Shown: positions 16,029 to 24,038, counted from the stretch's first letter. The stretch is DNA of 32,346 nucleotides from an uncultured Pelagibacteraceae bacterium (GCA_902579085.1 CACHFK010000009.1:1-32346), one strand, 5' to 3'. Translations and numbers: made by a program. Notes: generated by a model not told the origin, from the sequence alone.

Positions 16029-16790
16029 ATGGAATTCAATAAACAAAATATATTAAACAAAGTAAAAGAGGCCCAGCAAACCACAGTAGTTATGGATGAA
16101 GGCCTTAGAGCCTACATGCTTAAAGTTTATAATTATATGGCAACTGGAGTATTATTAACAGGAATCATAGCGTTACTTTCATTCAAAATGTCTGTTTTGA
16201 CAGATGCAAATGGATCAATAATTGCTCTGACTGAATTTGGAAATGCAATTTATTTATCAGGATTAAAGTGGATTGTAATGTTGGCACCTTTGGGCATAGT
16301 TTTTTATATGAGCTTTGGTATAAATAAAATGAGTGCATCTAAGGCACAAACTACTTTTTGGGTTTTTGCAGCTTTAATGGGTCTTTCACTATCTTCAATT
16401 TTATTAGTTTATACTGGATTAAGCGTAACTAGAGTTTTTTTTATTTCCTCAGCCACTTTTGGAGCAATGAGTATTTATGGATATACAACTAAAAGAGATT
16501 TAACAAAGCTAGGATCTTTTTTAATGATGGGATTAATTGGAATTATTATTGCTTCAATAGTTAATATATTTTTGAAATCTTCAATGATGTATTTTGCTAT
16601 TTCAATTATCGGTGTTTTAATATTTGTAGGCTTAACAGCTTATGATACTCAAAAAATTAAGAATATGTATGCTGCTTCAGACTCAGGCGAATTAATGGGT
16701 AAAAAAGCTGTTATGGGTGCATTAACTTTATACTTAGACTTTATTAATCTATTTATAATGTTGCTAAGATTATTTGGTCAACGAAGATAA
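16029..16790 (+). CDS. Bax inhibitor-1/YccA (YbhL) family membrane protein
   Basis: 253 residues, seven predicted membrane helices at about 32-52, 72-95, 107-127, 130-150, 158-178, 182-202 and 226-246. Family hallmarks: YNYMATGVLLTGI, a MSASKAQTTFWVFAALMGLSL segment, IYGYTTKRDLTKLGSFL, GLTAYDTQKIKNMY (conserved Asp), and the terminal ALTLYLDFINLF. Bacterial members are inner-membrane proteins; some act as pH-sensitive calcium leak channels or bind FtsH. An ATG at 16024 is out of frame and hits a stop soon. It converges on DUF2794 with 1 bp between stops. Confidence 0.94.
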   Translation: MEFNKQNILNKVKEAQQTTVVMDEGLRAYMLKVYNYMATGVLLTGIIALLSFKMSVLTDANGSIIALTEFGNAIYLSGLKWIVMLAPLGIVFYMSFGINKMSASKAQTTFWVFAALMGLSLSSILLVYTGLSVTRVFFISSATFGAMSIYGYTTKRDLTKLGSFLMMGLIGIIIASIVNIFLKSSMMYFAISIIGVLIFVGLTAYDTQKIKNMYAASDSGELMGKKAVMGALTLYLDFINLFIMLLRLFGQRR

Positions 16791-16791
16791 T

Positions 16792-17136
16792 TTATTTTTT
16801 TAATCTTTTCCAATCTGCATTGTTCAATAAAGATTTTAATTCAAAAGAATTTTTTAATATTTTACCGTTTGTGTCTGTAATTAAATATCTAAGATTTTTA
16901 TTTGTAGGTTTGAAATTTTTGCAAATTTTATACATTGCATTTTCCGCTGCATTTTTAAAAACTATAAAGCTTACTTGTTTACTAGAAATAGAAAGGCCAT
17001 AATCCTTCCAAGATCCTTCCGAAACCATTTTAGCATATAAGTTAAGAATTATTTTGAGTTCTTTTTTTTCAAAAAAATATTTTGGATTTTCTTCTTTAGA
17101 AACATTATTTATTACAAGCTTTAAATTTCTATTCAT
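16792..17136 (-). CDS. DUF2794 family protein
   Basis: 114 residues, soluble. It matches the DUF2794 pattern typical of Alphaproteobacteria: an FFEKKELKIILNLYAKMVSEGSW start, KDYGLSIS, then VFKNAAENAMYKI, a linker, and a last strand-helix (LITDTNGKILKNSFELKSLL). Function unknown in the family. It overlaps the upstream yciB by 8 bp, so the two are co-translated. Slightly more diverged (Lys/Asn rich) than typical members, in line with the AT bias here. Confidence 0.8.
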   Translation of the reverse strand: MNRNLKLVINNVSKEENPKYFFEKKELKIILNLYAKMVSEGSWKDYGLSISSKQVSFIVFKNAAENAMYKICKNFKPTNKNLRYLITDTNGKILKNSFELKSLLNNADWKRLKK

Positions 17137-17680
17137 TTAATTTGTATTTATTAATTAAACCTATTTGAAAAGCTGTAAAAATAAATGTAATTGGCAACAT
17201 TCCCCAAACTTTAAAATTTACCCAAAATTCCTCTGACTGTGTCCTCCAAATTAGCTCATTTAGAATAGCTAAACCAAAAAAGAAATACATCCATCTATTA
17301 TTTAAAATTTTCCAACCCTCATCACTTAATGGCATAGATTTCCCAATTATTTTTTTTAAAATTGGTTCATTTGTAAAATATTTTCCAAAAAATAAAGCTA
17401 AAGCAAATAAAGTATTAATTATTGTTGGTTTCATATAAATAAAAATTGGGTTATCAAAATAAATTGTTAATCCACCAAATAATGAAATTAATATTCCACT
17501 TAAAAGAGGAATTAATGGTACCTTTTTTTCTACAATCCAAACTAATAATACTGAAATTATAGTTGCAACTATCAGTGGAGGAATGGCAATTTTTAAATTT
17601 TTATCATTCATGTAATAAAAATAAAAAAATATTGCTAAAGGACCAATATCGGTAATAAATTTCAAAAATGATTTATTCAC
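17129..17680 (-). CDS. yciB: YciB / inner-membrane-spanning septation protein A family
   Basis: 183 residues, five to six membrane helices. Seen: FLKFITDIGPLAIFFYFY (5-22), VWIVEKKVPLIPLLSGILISLFGGLTIYF with the conserved acidic/basic helix start, DNPIFIYMKPTIINTLFALALF, and the FG.YF...PILKK segment. After GWKILNNRWMYFFF it has a WVNFKVWGMLPITFIF end. YciB takes part in envelope synthesis with YciA/DcrB-type partners; older literature links it to septation. The start is GTG at 17680; the nearest upstream ATG is followed at once by TAG. It is divergent from hspQ across 77 bp. Confidence 0.93.
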   Translation of the reverse strand: MNKSFLKFITDIGPLAIFFYFYYMNDKNLKIAIPPLIVATIISVLLVWIVEKKVPLIPLLSGILISLFGGLTIYFDNPIFIYMKPTIINTLFALALFFGKYFTNEPILKKIIGKSMPLSDEGWKILNNRWMYFFFGLAILNELIWRTQSEEFWVNFKVWGMLPITFIFTAFQIGLINKYKLNE

Positions 17681-17696
17681 TGCTACATATTAGCAG
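17680..17696. promoter_or_regulatory. Small inverted repeat at the yciB start (possible operator)
   Basis: CTGCTA at 17680-17685 and TAGCAG at 17691-17696 are separated by 5 bases (CATAT), a perfect 6-bp dyad covering the yciB GTG and the divergent spacer to hspQ. Size and position suit a repressor half-site pair or a 5' mRNA hairpin that could hide the yciB start. A 6-bp dyad can be chance; low confidence. Confidence 0.25.
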
Positions 17697-17757
17697 ATTA
17701 ACAAAACAATCATATTTTTTTTATTGATTTTTTTTTTCAAATATCCATATTTAGGAT

Positions 17758-18078
17758 GTGACTATTCAAAAAGCAAAATTTTCAATAGGCGACATTGTCA
17801 AGCATAGACACTTTGAATTTAGAGGTGTTATTTATGATGTTGATTTTGAATTTAATAATTCTGAAGAATGGTATCAATCTATACCTAAAAATGTAAGACC
17901 AAGAAAAGATCAACCATTTTATCATTTGTTAGCTGAAAATGATGAAATAACATATGAAGCATATGTATCTGAACAGAATTTGTTAGTAGACGATTCTGAG
18001 GAACCAATAAAACATCCATTAATTAACGAGATTTTTTCAGGCAGAAAAGGTTCGAGCTATTTTAAGCCTTCTAACTAA
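17758..18078 (+). CDS. hspQ: Heat shock protein HspQ (YccV-like hemimethylated-DNA-binding domain)
   Basis: 106 residues, nearly all one YccV/HspQ domain: FSIGDIVKHRHFEFRGVIYDVDFEF (8-32), the EEWYQSIPKNVRP segment, RKDQPFYHLL, then YEAYVSEQNLL. In E. coli HspQ affects DnaA stability and acts as a Lon specificity factor; the family is typical of proteobacteria. The start is GTG at 17758; the ATG at 17755 is followed directly by TGA. Monocistronic, followed by the 168-bp spacer with the hairpin. Confidence 0.93.
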   Translation: MTIQKAKFSIGDIVKHRHFEFRGVIYDVDFEFNNSEEWYQSIPKNVRPRKDQPFYHLLAENDEITYEAYVSEQNLLVDDSEEPIKHPLINEIFSGRKGSSYFKPSN

Positions 18079-18143
18079 ATCAGCCTACATTTAAACACAA
18101 TTCTTACAAACCTTCGTCACATCAGTTATCTATTATGAAATAT

Positions 18144-18200
18144 ATTCTGATCAAGGATAATAATTCTCCCTTTATCTCCCTCTTTATCCTTGATCAGAAT
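18144..18200. other. 17-bp perfect hairpin with pyrimidine-rich loop between hspQ and ccmC
   Basis: The arm ATTCTGATCAAGGATAA (18144-18160) is exactly complementary to TTATCCTTGATCAGAAT (18184-18200), with a 23-base loop (18161-18183) containing TCTCCCT twice at a 10-base step (18165-18171, 18175-18181). The stem is far richer in GC and far longer than chance pairings nearby. No T-run follows on either strand, so it is not a classic intrinsic terminator. A second weaker dyad (ATGATTA 18199-18205 / TAATCAT 18217-18223) follows. It could be a structured RNA whose loop presents CUCCC motifs, a protein-binding site, or a remnant of a hairpin repeat. This is the main content of the 18079-18246 spacer; I see no real gene there. 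Confidence 0.6.
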
Positions 18201-18230
18201 GATTATCTAAAAATATTAATCATAAAAATT

Positions 18231-18241
18231 TGTGCTATAAA
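18231..18241 (+). promoter_or_regulatory. Putative extended -10 of the ccm operon
   Basis: TGTGCTATAAA: a TATAAA box at 18236-18241 with an upstream TG, 5 bp before the ccmC ATG. Initiation at the usual distance would fall on or near the start codon. No good -35 is visible. Tentative. Confidence 0.28.
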
Positions 18242-18246
18242 AACTA

Positions 18247-18954
18247 ATGCTAAATTATTTTAATCCAAATAATACATTATTTATAATCAATAGATTGAGA
18301 AAGTTTGTTTTTGCTCTTTTTATAATTGTTTTATTAGTTGGATTGTTTGAGGCTTTGATATTGTCACCTGAAGATTATAAACAAAGTGATTCGGTTAGGA
18401 TAATGTATGTACATGTTCCATCAGCTTGGATTTCATTAGGGATATTTTCTTTAATTTCAATTTTATCGTTCGGAATTTTGATTTTTAAAAATAAAAATTT
18501 TTCATTAATTGCAAAAAGTCTAGCACCTTCTGGATTATTGTTTAATATTATTGCTCTTGTTACAGGATCAATATGGGGTAGACCTACATGGGGCACTTGG
18601 TGGGCATGGGATGCAAGAATTACTTCCATGTTATTGTTAGCAATATTTTATCTTATGTATATTTTATCTTGGAGAGTTACAGAAGATAATAAAAAAGCAA
18701 TAAAGGCAAGTTCAATTATAGCAATAATTGGCCTAATCAATGTTCCTATCATTAAGTTTTCAGTAGATTGGTGGTCAACATTGCACCAGCCTGCGTCGGT
18801 TAATTTGCTTAAAGAGACTACAATTCACTCTTCAATGCTTGTTCCTTTGGCCATAATGACTGCGGCATTTGCTCTATTTTCGCTTTTGATATTTTTAATG
18901 AAATATAATACAGAACTGATAAAAATTAAGAATAAAGGATTAGATAGATTATGA
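18247..18954 (+). CDS. ccmC: Heme exporter/handling protein CcmC
   Basis: 235 residues, six membrane helices, inner membrane. It loads heme onto CcmE in cytochrome c maturation System I. The tryptophan-rich heme-handling (WWD) loop is present: WGRPTWGTWWAWDAR at 110-124. Conserved His flank it, in MYVHVPSAW (before TM2) and in LHQPASV, where the external heme-ligand histidines of CcmC are expected. The ATG at 18247 starts the operon C-D-E-F-G-H; ccmD begins within the last codons (4-bp overlap). ccmA and ccmB are not upstream. Confidence 0.96.
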   Translation: MLNYFNPNNTLFIINRLRKFVFALFIIVLLVGLFEALILSPEDYKQSDSVRIMYVHVPSAWISLGIFSLISILSFGILIFKNKNFSLIAKSLAPSGLLFNIIALVTGSIWGRPTWGTWWAWDARITSMLLLAIFYLMYILSWRVTEDNKKAIKASSIIAIIGLINVPIIKFSVDWWSTLHQPASVNLLKETTIHSSMLVPLAIMTAAFALFSLLIFLMKYNTELIKIKNKGLDRL

Positions 18955-19184
18955 TAAATGAAATATTATTTATGAATGGCTATGGAGCATACGTTTGGTC
19001 ATCATTTATATTTACTTTAATTGGTTTTTTTATTTTATACTCAGCAATTAAACTTCAGTTAATCAAAGAGCAGAAAAAATTTGATGCAAAATTTAAAAAC
19101 TTATCATCTGAAAAAGTTGAGTTAGCAAAAAAACAAGAAACTTACAGAGAATTGTTGCCAAATACTTCTGTCTCTAAAATTTAA
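18951..19184 (+). CDS. ccmD: Heme exporter protein CcmD
   Basis: 77 residues, one membrane helix at about 13-34 ([20 protein letters not shown]), preceded by MNGYGAYVW, the conserved CcmD start. A long basic, charged cytoplasmic helix follows. CcmD is a small partner of CcmC/CcmE that helps release holo-CcmE. It is slightly longer at the C-terminus than the usual 50-70 residues. ATGA overlap with ccmC; ccmE starts 11 bp later. Confidence 0.9.
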   Translation: MINEILFMNGYGAYVWSSFIFTLIGFFILYSAIKLQLIKEQKKFDAKFKNLSSEKVELAKKQETYRELLPNTSVSKI

Positions 19185-19195
19185 GTTTTCTTTTC

Positions 19196-19618
19196 ATGTA
19201 TGGTAAGAAAGTTAAATTACGGGCTTTTTTTATATTATTAATTTTTCTATCTGCAATACTTACTATTTTTCTAGTTATCAAAGCTTTAGAGGAAAATGTT
19301 GTATACTTTAAATCTCCATCTGAAATAAAAAATTTATCTGAATTAGAAAATAAAAAAATCAGAGTTGGTGGAATGGTTAAAAAAAGTTCAATAAAAACAA
19401 ATGATTCTGAAATTAACTTTATAATCACTGATTTTAAAAATGAAATAGTGGTAAGTTTTGAAGGTTCTGTGCCAAACTTATTCGAAGAAGGTAAAGGGGT
19501 TGTTGCTGAGGGATTTCTAAAAGATAGATCTTATTTTAAGGCAGTAAAAATTTTAGCAAAACATGATGAAAATTATATGCCTCCTGAAGTTAACGAAATT
19601 TTGAAGGATAACAAATAG
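19196..19618 (+). CDS. ccmE: Periplasmic heme chaperone CcmE
   Basis: 140 residues. N-terminal anchor helix at about 8-30, then the OB-fold: [12 protein letters not shown] (55-66), [34 protein letters not shown]. The covalent heme-binding HDENY motif is intact with H123 and Y127 ([12 protein letters not shown]). It accepts heme from CcmC and hands it to CcmF/H. The terminal TAG shares its G with the GTG start of ccmF. Confidence 0.96.
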   Translation: MYGKKVKLRAFFILLIFLSAILTIFLVIKALEENVVYFKSPSEIKNLSELENKKIRVGGMVKKSSIKTNDSEINFIITDFKNEIVVSFEGSVPNLFEEGKGVVAEGFLKDRSYFKAVKILAKHDENYMPPEVNEILKDNK

Positions 19619-21489
19619 TGATCAATCAAATAGGCAACTATTCTCTATTCATTGCATTGTTTGCCTCTATTTTTTTATTATTTCAATCTTCCAATGTAAT
19701 TAGAAATAAATCTAAAAATTTAGATGGTAAAATATTTTCAGCATTATCTGTTCAATCTTTAATGGTTCTTATAAGTTTTTTCAGTTTAATTTTTGCTTTT
19801 ATCGTTTCTGATTTTAGTAATGAAACTGTTTATAATAATTCACATACAACTAAACCATTGTTTTATAAAATTTCAGGTTCGTGGGGAAACCATGAAGGTA
19901 GTTTGCTGTTATGGTTATTAGTTTTAACAATTTTTTTATTTATTTTTTTTATTAGCTCTAAAAAGTTACTAAATAAATATAGAATATTAACTGTATTATT
20001 TCAGGAATTAATTATAATTGGATTTTTATTATTTATTCTTTTCACTTCAAATCCTTTTTTACATTTATTTCCAATTCCTAAAGAAGGGACAGGTTTAAAT
20101 CCAATTTTACAAGATCCGGCATTAGCAATTCATCCACCTATTTTGTATCTAGGTTATGTTGGCACATCTATCATTTTTTCTTCAGCATTGGCTGCTTTAG
20201 TTTGTGGAATGGTAAATAAAATTTGGGCTAAACATATAAAAAAATGGGTAGTTATTTCTTGGATATTTTTAACTATTGGAATTTTATTAGGTTCAATTTG
20301 GGCCTACTATGAACTTGGTTGGGGGGGCTTTTGGTTTTGGGATCCAGTAGAAAATGTATCTTTAATGCCTTGGTTTTGTTTAACTGCATTATTTCATACA
20401 ATTATAGTTCTTGAAAAAAGAAATATTTATCAATCTTGGACAATCATTTTGTCTATAGCAACTTTTTCTTTAAGTATGGGTGGAACTTTTTTAGTAAGAT
20501 CAGGCATATTAAATTCTATTCATACTTTTGCAAACGATCCTTCTAGAGGAATATTTATTTTATGTTTTTTGCTTGTATTGGTTTTATTAGCTATATTTAT
20601 ATTTTTTATATTTCAAAAAAAATTATCGAATAATTTAACTAAACCTTTTTTAGCAAGTAAAGAAACTGCAATAATAGTTAATAATTGGTTTATGATGTTT
20701 TTTCTTTCGGTTGTTTTAGTTGGAACAGTATATCCAATATTTTTAGAAGTAATAAGCGGTTCCAAAATTTCAGTCGGACCTCCATTTTATCAGAAATTAA
20801 TACTCCCTTTTTTAATACCATTTTTATTATTTATGGCTGTAGGACCAAAATTAAAATGGATTAAAGATAATTTAAGTAAAATTAAATTAAATCAAATTAT
20901 GTTATTTATTTTATCAATTGCAATTTCTTACTTTATAGTAAAATTTTTTAGAGTATCTTACCTGCTTATCTTGCCTCTCTTTGCTTTAGGTTTCTTTTTA
21001 TTTTTTGTAACAATAAAAGATTTTTTTTCAAAGAATTCAACTATGTCACAAAAAATATCTCATTTTGGTTTTAGTTTATTTATTCTTAGCATTTTATTTA
21101 ATGGAATATTAGCTAAAGAATTTTCTTCTAATATGAAGGTTGGGGATGAGAGAAAATATTTAAATAAAATAATAAAATTTGAAAATTTAAAAATTGTTGA
21201 AAAAAATAATTATAAATCTTTAGTTGCAAATTTTAAAATATCTGATGAAAAAAGTAGCATAAATTTGAGTCCAGAAGTAAGAATTTATAATCAACCAAGA
21301 ACTTTAACAAGTGAGGCAGCTATAAATTCAACTATTTATTCAGATAATTTTTTAGTTTTTAACGTCATAAAAAATGATGGTTATTATAATGTTCGATATC
21401 AGTTTAAACCATTAATGATGTGGATTTGGTTTTCTATAATTCTTATATCTGTGGGTGGTATTTTAAGTTATTTAAAAAAAAATGAATAA
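19618..21489 (+). CDS. ccmF: Cytochrome c heme lyase subunit CcmF
   Basis: 623 residues, a large inner-membrane protein with about 14-15 hydrophobic spans. The WWD heme loop is WGGFWFWD (235-242) within YYELGWGGFWFWDPVENVSL; other conserved parts are SGSWGNHEGSLLLW, DPALAIHPPILYLGYVG and GTFLVRSGILNSIHTFA. It reduces and attaches heme to apocytochrome CxxCH with CcmH. Start is GTG at 19618, overlapping the ccmE stop by one base. A seven-G run at 20321-20327 falls in the WWD codons. The last residues overlap ccmG by 8 bp. Confidence 0.96.
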   Translation: MINQIGNYSLFIALFASIFLLFQSSNVIRNKSKNLDGKIFSALSVQSLMVLISFFSLIFAFIVSDFSNETVYNNSHTTKPLFYKISGSWGNHEGSLLLWLLVLTIFLFIFFISSKKLLNKYRILTVLFQELIIIGFLLFILFTSNPFLHLFPIPKEGTGLNPILQDPALAIHPPILYLGYVGTSIIFSSALAALVCGMVNKIWAKHIKKWVVISWIFLTIGILLGSIWAYYELGWGGFWFWDPVENVSLMPWFCLTALFHTIIVLEKRNIYQSWTIILSIATFSLSMGGTFLVRSGILNSIHTFANDPSRGIFILCFLLVLVLLAIFIFFIFQKKLSNNLTKPFLASKETAIIVNNWFMMFFLSVVLVGTVYPIFLEVISGSKISVGPPFYQKLILPFLIPFLLFMAVGPKLKWIKDNLSKIKLNQIMLFILSIAISYFIVKFFRVSYLLILPLFALGFFLFFVTIKDFFSKNSTMSQKISHFGFSLFILSILFNGILAKEFSSNMKVGDERKYLNKIIKFENLKIVEKNNYKSLVANFKISDEKSSINLSPEVRIYNQPRTLTSEAAINSTIYSDNFLVFNVIKNDGYYNVRYQFKPLMMWIWFSIILISVGGILSYLKKNE

Positions 21490-22012
21490 AAATATAAAGT
21501 TCATAATTATTATATTGCTAAGCTTATTTGTTTTTTTTGTATTTTATAAAGGACTAGAAAAACCAAATAATTACCTACCAGAAAAAAATTTAAATAAAAT
21601 TGAGACCAATCTAGTTTTTAAAAATCTTAATAATAAAGAAGAAATTTTATTAGGAGAATTAATTAATAGTAATAGTTTTTCAATAATTAATATTTGGGCA
21701 TCATGGTGTTTGCCATGTAGAGACGAACATGTACATTTATTAAAGTTAAAAAATATAAGTGAAGTAGATATTATAGGAATTAATTACAAAGATAAAAAAT
21801 CAAATGCAAAGGAATTTTTATCTGAATTAGGAAACCCTTACGTTGAAGTTTTAATAGATCTAGATGGAACTAAATCAATTGAACTAGGAGCTATAGGAGT
21901 TCCAGAAACTTATTTAATTAAAAATAAAATAATATTAAAAAAATATATTGGTCCTTTAGATGATATGAAACTTAAAGAAATAATAAAAATTATTAAAAAT
22001 GAAAAAAATTAA
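21482..22012 (+). CDS. ccmG: Thiol:disulfide oxidoreductase CcmG/DsbE
   Basis: 176 residues: N-terminal anchor helix at about 5-22 and a periplasmic thioredoxin fold with active site WCLPC (75-79) in IWASWCLPCRDEH. A later GVPETYLI has the cis-proline that faces the active site. It keeps apocytochrome and CcmH cysteines reduced. Overlaps ccmF by 8 bp and ccmH by 14 bp, so co-translated with both. Confidence 0.95.
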   Translation: MNKNIKFIIIILLSLFVFFVFYKGLEKPNNYLPEKNLNKIETNLVFKNLNNKEEILLGELINSNSFSIINIWASWCLPCRDEHVHLLKLKNISEVDIIGINYKDKKSNAKEFLSELGNPYVEVLIDLDGTKSIELGAIGVPETYLIKNKIILKKYIGPLDDMKLKEIIKIIKNEKN

Positions 22013-22364
22013 ATTAATATTTTATATTTTTAGCTTTACATTTATTTTTTTTAATAATTTAAATGCTGATAACTCTCAGCAGGTTGAAAAGATATCAAAA
22101 AATTTGAGATGTTTGATTTGCCAAGGTCAGTCAGTCTATGATTCACAATCTGATTTTGCTTTAAGTATGAAAATATTAATTGATAAAAAAATAAATGAAG
22201 GAAAAAATGAGAAAGAAATATATGCTTTTTTAAAAAATAAATATGGTGAATGGATAGTTTATGACCCAGAAATTAGTCAAAACACTATTTTACTTTGGGT
22301 AATTCCTTTGATTTTGTTTATATTTGGCGGTATTTTAATTGTTAAAAAAGTATCTATAAAGTAG
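21999..22364 (+). CDS. ccmH: Cytochrome c maturation protein CcmH (short form)
   Basis: 121 residues with signal peptide 1-23, the redox motif LRCLIC (C38, C41) followed by QGQSVYDSQSDFA, a helix bundle to about residue 90 with KYGEWIVYDP, and a C-terminal membrane helix at about 99-117. It reduces apocytochrome disulfides and presents it to CcmF. This is the short CcmH without the TPR-bearing CcmI part, which is not found downstream in this window. Confidence 0.94.
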   Translation: MKKIKLIFYIFSFTFIFFNNLNADNSQQVEKISKNLRCLICQGQSVYDSQSDFALSMKILIDKKINEGKNEKEIYAFLKNKYGEWIVYDPEISQNTILLWVIPLILFIFGGILIVKKVSIK

Positions 22365-22379
22365 TTAAAAAATTTATTT

Positions 22380-22871
22380 ATGAAAACATTATTAAAAACT
22401 TTCATTATTATTTTTATTTTCATTACATCTTCATATGCTGATACTGGAAATAAATGGAGTTTTTATGCAGGTATGTTTGATTTTAGCGATGATGGTAAAA
22501 AATCAAATTTATTTGGAGTTCAACATATAAATGAAAACTTATATAGAGAAAGTTTTTTAGGAACTTTGCAACCAGTAACTGGTGCTTTTATTACCGCAGA
22601 TAATGCAGGTTATATTTATACAGGTTTTCAAGTTCCTAATAAATCAGGTGCATTAACTTTTACCCCAAGTTTTGCTCCAGGTTTATACAGTGAGGGTGAT
22701 GGAAAAGATCTTGGCCATGTAATTGAATTTAAAACAGAAATTCAAATTACTTATGAATTATCAAAAGATAGTGAAATAGGAATTTCCTATAATCATATAT
22801 CGAACGCTAGTCTAGGAGATAAAAATCCTGGAGCGAACAGCTATATGATTAATTTTATAAAAAAATATTAA
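22380..22871 (+). CDS. PagL-like acyloxyacyl hydrolase (lipid A 3-O-deacylase family)
   Basis: 163 residues with signal peptide 1-20 (..ITSSYA), then an outer-membrane beta-barrel pattern of alternating residues. Barrel strands end in an aromatic C-terminus (FIKKY). The active-site strand reads ISYNHISNASLGDKNPGANS (136-154), matching the PagL His-x-Ser-Asn block (H139, S141, N142). By spacing, the third PagL triad position (E140 in P. aeruginosa, from memory) falls on N153. The family removes 3-O-acyl chains from lipid A. It sits 15 bp after ccmH and is probably read on the same transcript. If Pelagibacterales are LPS-poor the substrate may differ. Confidence 0.72.
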   Translation: MKTLLKTFIIIFIFITSSYADTGNKWSFYAGMFDFSDDGKKSNLFGVQHINENLYRESFLGTLQPVTGAFITADNAGYIYTGFQVPNKSGALTFTPSFAPGLYSEGDGKDLGHVIEFKTEIQITYELSKDSEIGISYNHISNASLGDKNPGANSYMINFIKKY

Positions 22872-22876
22872 TAAAT

Positions 22877-24031
22877 ATGAAATTAACAGATTGTCATAAT
22901 TTTTATGACTTTAGAAAATTAGCTAAAAAAAAATTACCATCTCCGATTTTTCATTATATTGATGGAGCAGCGGATGATGAAATTACATATAAACGTAATA
23001 CTTCTGCATTTAATGATGTTGATTTAGTTCCAAATGTATTAAGAGGAGTGGAAAATATTGATTTATCAACTACTATATTTGGAAAAAAAATAGATCTACC
23101 CTTTTATTGTGCACCAACAGCTTTACAAAGACTTTTTCATTATGATGGAGAAAGAGCGGTTGGAAAAGCAGCTCAAAAATTTAATACTATGTTTGGTGTT
23201 TCAGCTTTAGCTACAGTGAGCGTTGAAGAAATATCTGCAATGATTAGTACTCCAAAGATGTTCCAGTTTTATTTTCATAAAGACAGAGGTTTGAATGATT
23301 CTTGTCTGGAAAGAGCTAAAGCAGCTAAATTTGATGTTTTAGCTTTAACAGTAGATACAATAACAGGAGGAAATCGTGAAAGAGATTTAAGAACCGGTTT
23401 TACATCACCTCCAAAACTAACATTATCAAGTTTATTTAGCTTTGCTACAAAACCAATGTGGGGCATAAACTATTTAACAAAAGGTAAGTTTGAACTACCA
23501 CATCTCCAAGATTATGTGAAAGAAGGTACTAGCACTAATACATCTATTGGTAAGTATTTTTCTACCATGTTAGACCAATCCATGAATTGGAATGATGCTG
23601 AAAAATTATGTTCACAATGGGGTGGTCATTTTGCTCTAAAAGGAGTTATGTCAGTTGAGGACGCCAAAAAAGCAGTTGATATTGGATGTACAGGTATAAT
23701 GGTTTCAAATCATGGTGGAAGACAATTAGATGGGTCAAGATCTCCATTTGATCAGTTAAAAGAAATAGTAGATGCAGTTGGAGACAAAATAGATGTTATT
23801 TGTGAAGGTGGATTTCAAAGAGGTACTCATATGCTAAAAGCGTTATCTATAGGTGCTAAAGCATGTTCTGGTGGTAGATTGTATCTTTATGCTTTAGCTG
23901 CTGCTGGTCAAGCTGGCGTTGAAAGAGCCTTAGGACAGTATAAGGCTGAGCTAGAGAGAGACATGAAATTAATGGGCTGTACCAAGATAAGTGATCTTAA
24001 TAGAAATAATTTAAGATTTAGAAATATTTAA
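22877..24031 (+). CDS. FMN-dependent alpha-hydroxyacid oxidase/dehydrogenase, copy 1 (atypical FMN loop)
   Basis: 384 residues, TIM-barrel flavoenzyme of the lactate/glycolate oxidase (LldD/GOX) family that oxidises L-2-hydroxyacids to 2-oxoacids. Active-site residues align: Y27 in FHYIDGAADDE, Y132, D160 in LTVDT, K255 in ALKGVMS, H279 and R282 in SNHGGRQLDGS. The FMN-phosphate loop is unusual: EGGFQRG (E310, Q314) instead of the DGGVRRG seen in its neighbour. The C-terminal RLYLYALAAAGQAG differs from the usual GRMFLFGL. It starts 5 bp after the PagL-like gene. Tandem paralog of the next gene, 7 bp away. Probable substrate L-lactate or a larger hydroxyacid; not determinable. Confidence 0.9.
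   Translation: MKLTDCHNFYDFRKLAKKKLPSPIFHYIDGAADDEITYKRNTSAFNDVDLVPNVLRGVENIDLSTTIFGKKIDLPFYCAPTALQRLFHYDGERAVGKAAQKFNTMFGVSALATVSVEEISAMISTPKMFQFYFHKDRGLNDSCLERAKAAKFDVLALTVDTITGGNRERDLRTGFTSPPKLTLSSLFSFATKPMWGINYLTKGKFELPHLQDYVKEGTSTNTSIGKYFSTMLDQSMNWNDAEKLCSQWGGHFALKGVMSVEDAKKAVDIGCTGIMVSNHGGRQLDGSRSPFDQLKEIVDAVGDKIDVICEGGFQRGTHMLKALSIGAKACSGGRLYLYALAAAGQAGVERALGQYKAELERDMKLMGCTKISDLNRNNLRFRNI
22907..22956 (+). repeat. 50-bp direct repeat, copy 1
   Basis: Fifty bases identical to 24069-24118, encoding the shared DFRKLAKKKLPSPIFHY segment in both hydroxyacid oxidase paralogs, with all synonymous positions unchanged, including a nine-A run. The rest of the two genes has diverged at wobble sites. 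Confidence 0.9.
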
Positions 24032-24038
24032 TTTTTAA

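Noticed and set aside
18135-18263. Short ORF (42 codons) starting ATG 18135 through the hairpin into ccmC
   Set aside because: It only reads through both hairpin arms and overlaps ccmC out of frame; no RBS and no recognisable product.
20321-20327. Seven-G run in ccmF as a possible phase-variation tract
   Set aside because: It encodes the invariant WWD-loop Trp-Gly-Gly codons, so the sequence is explained by protein constraint.
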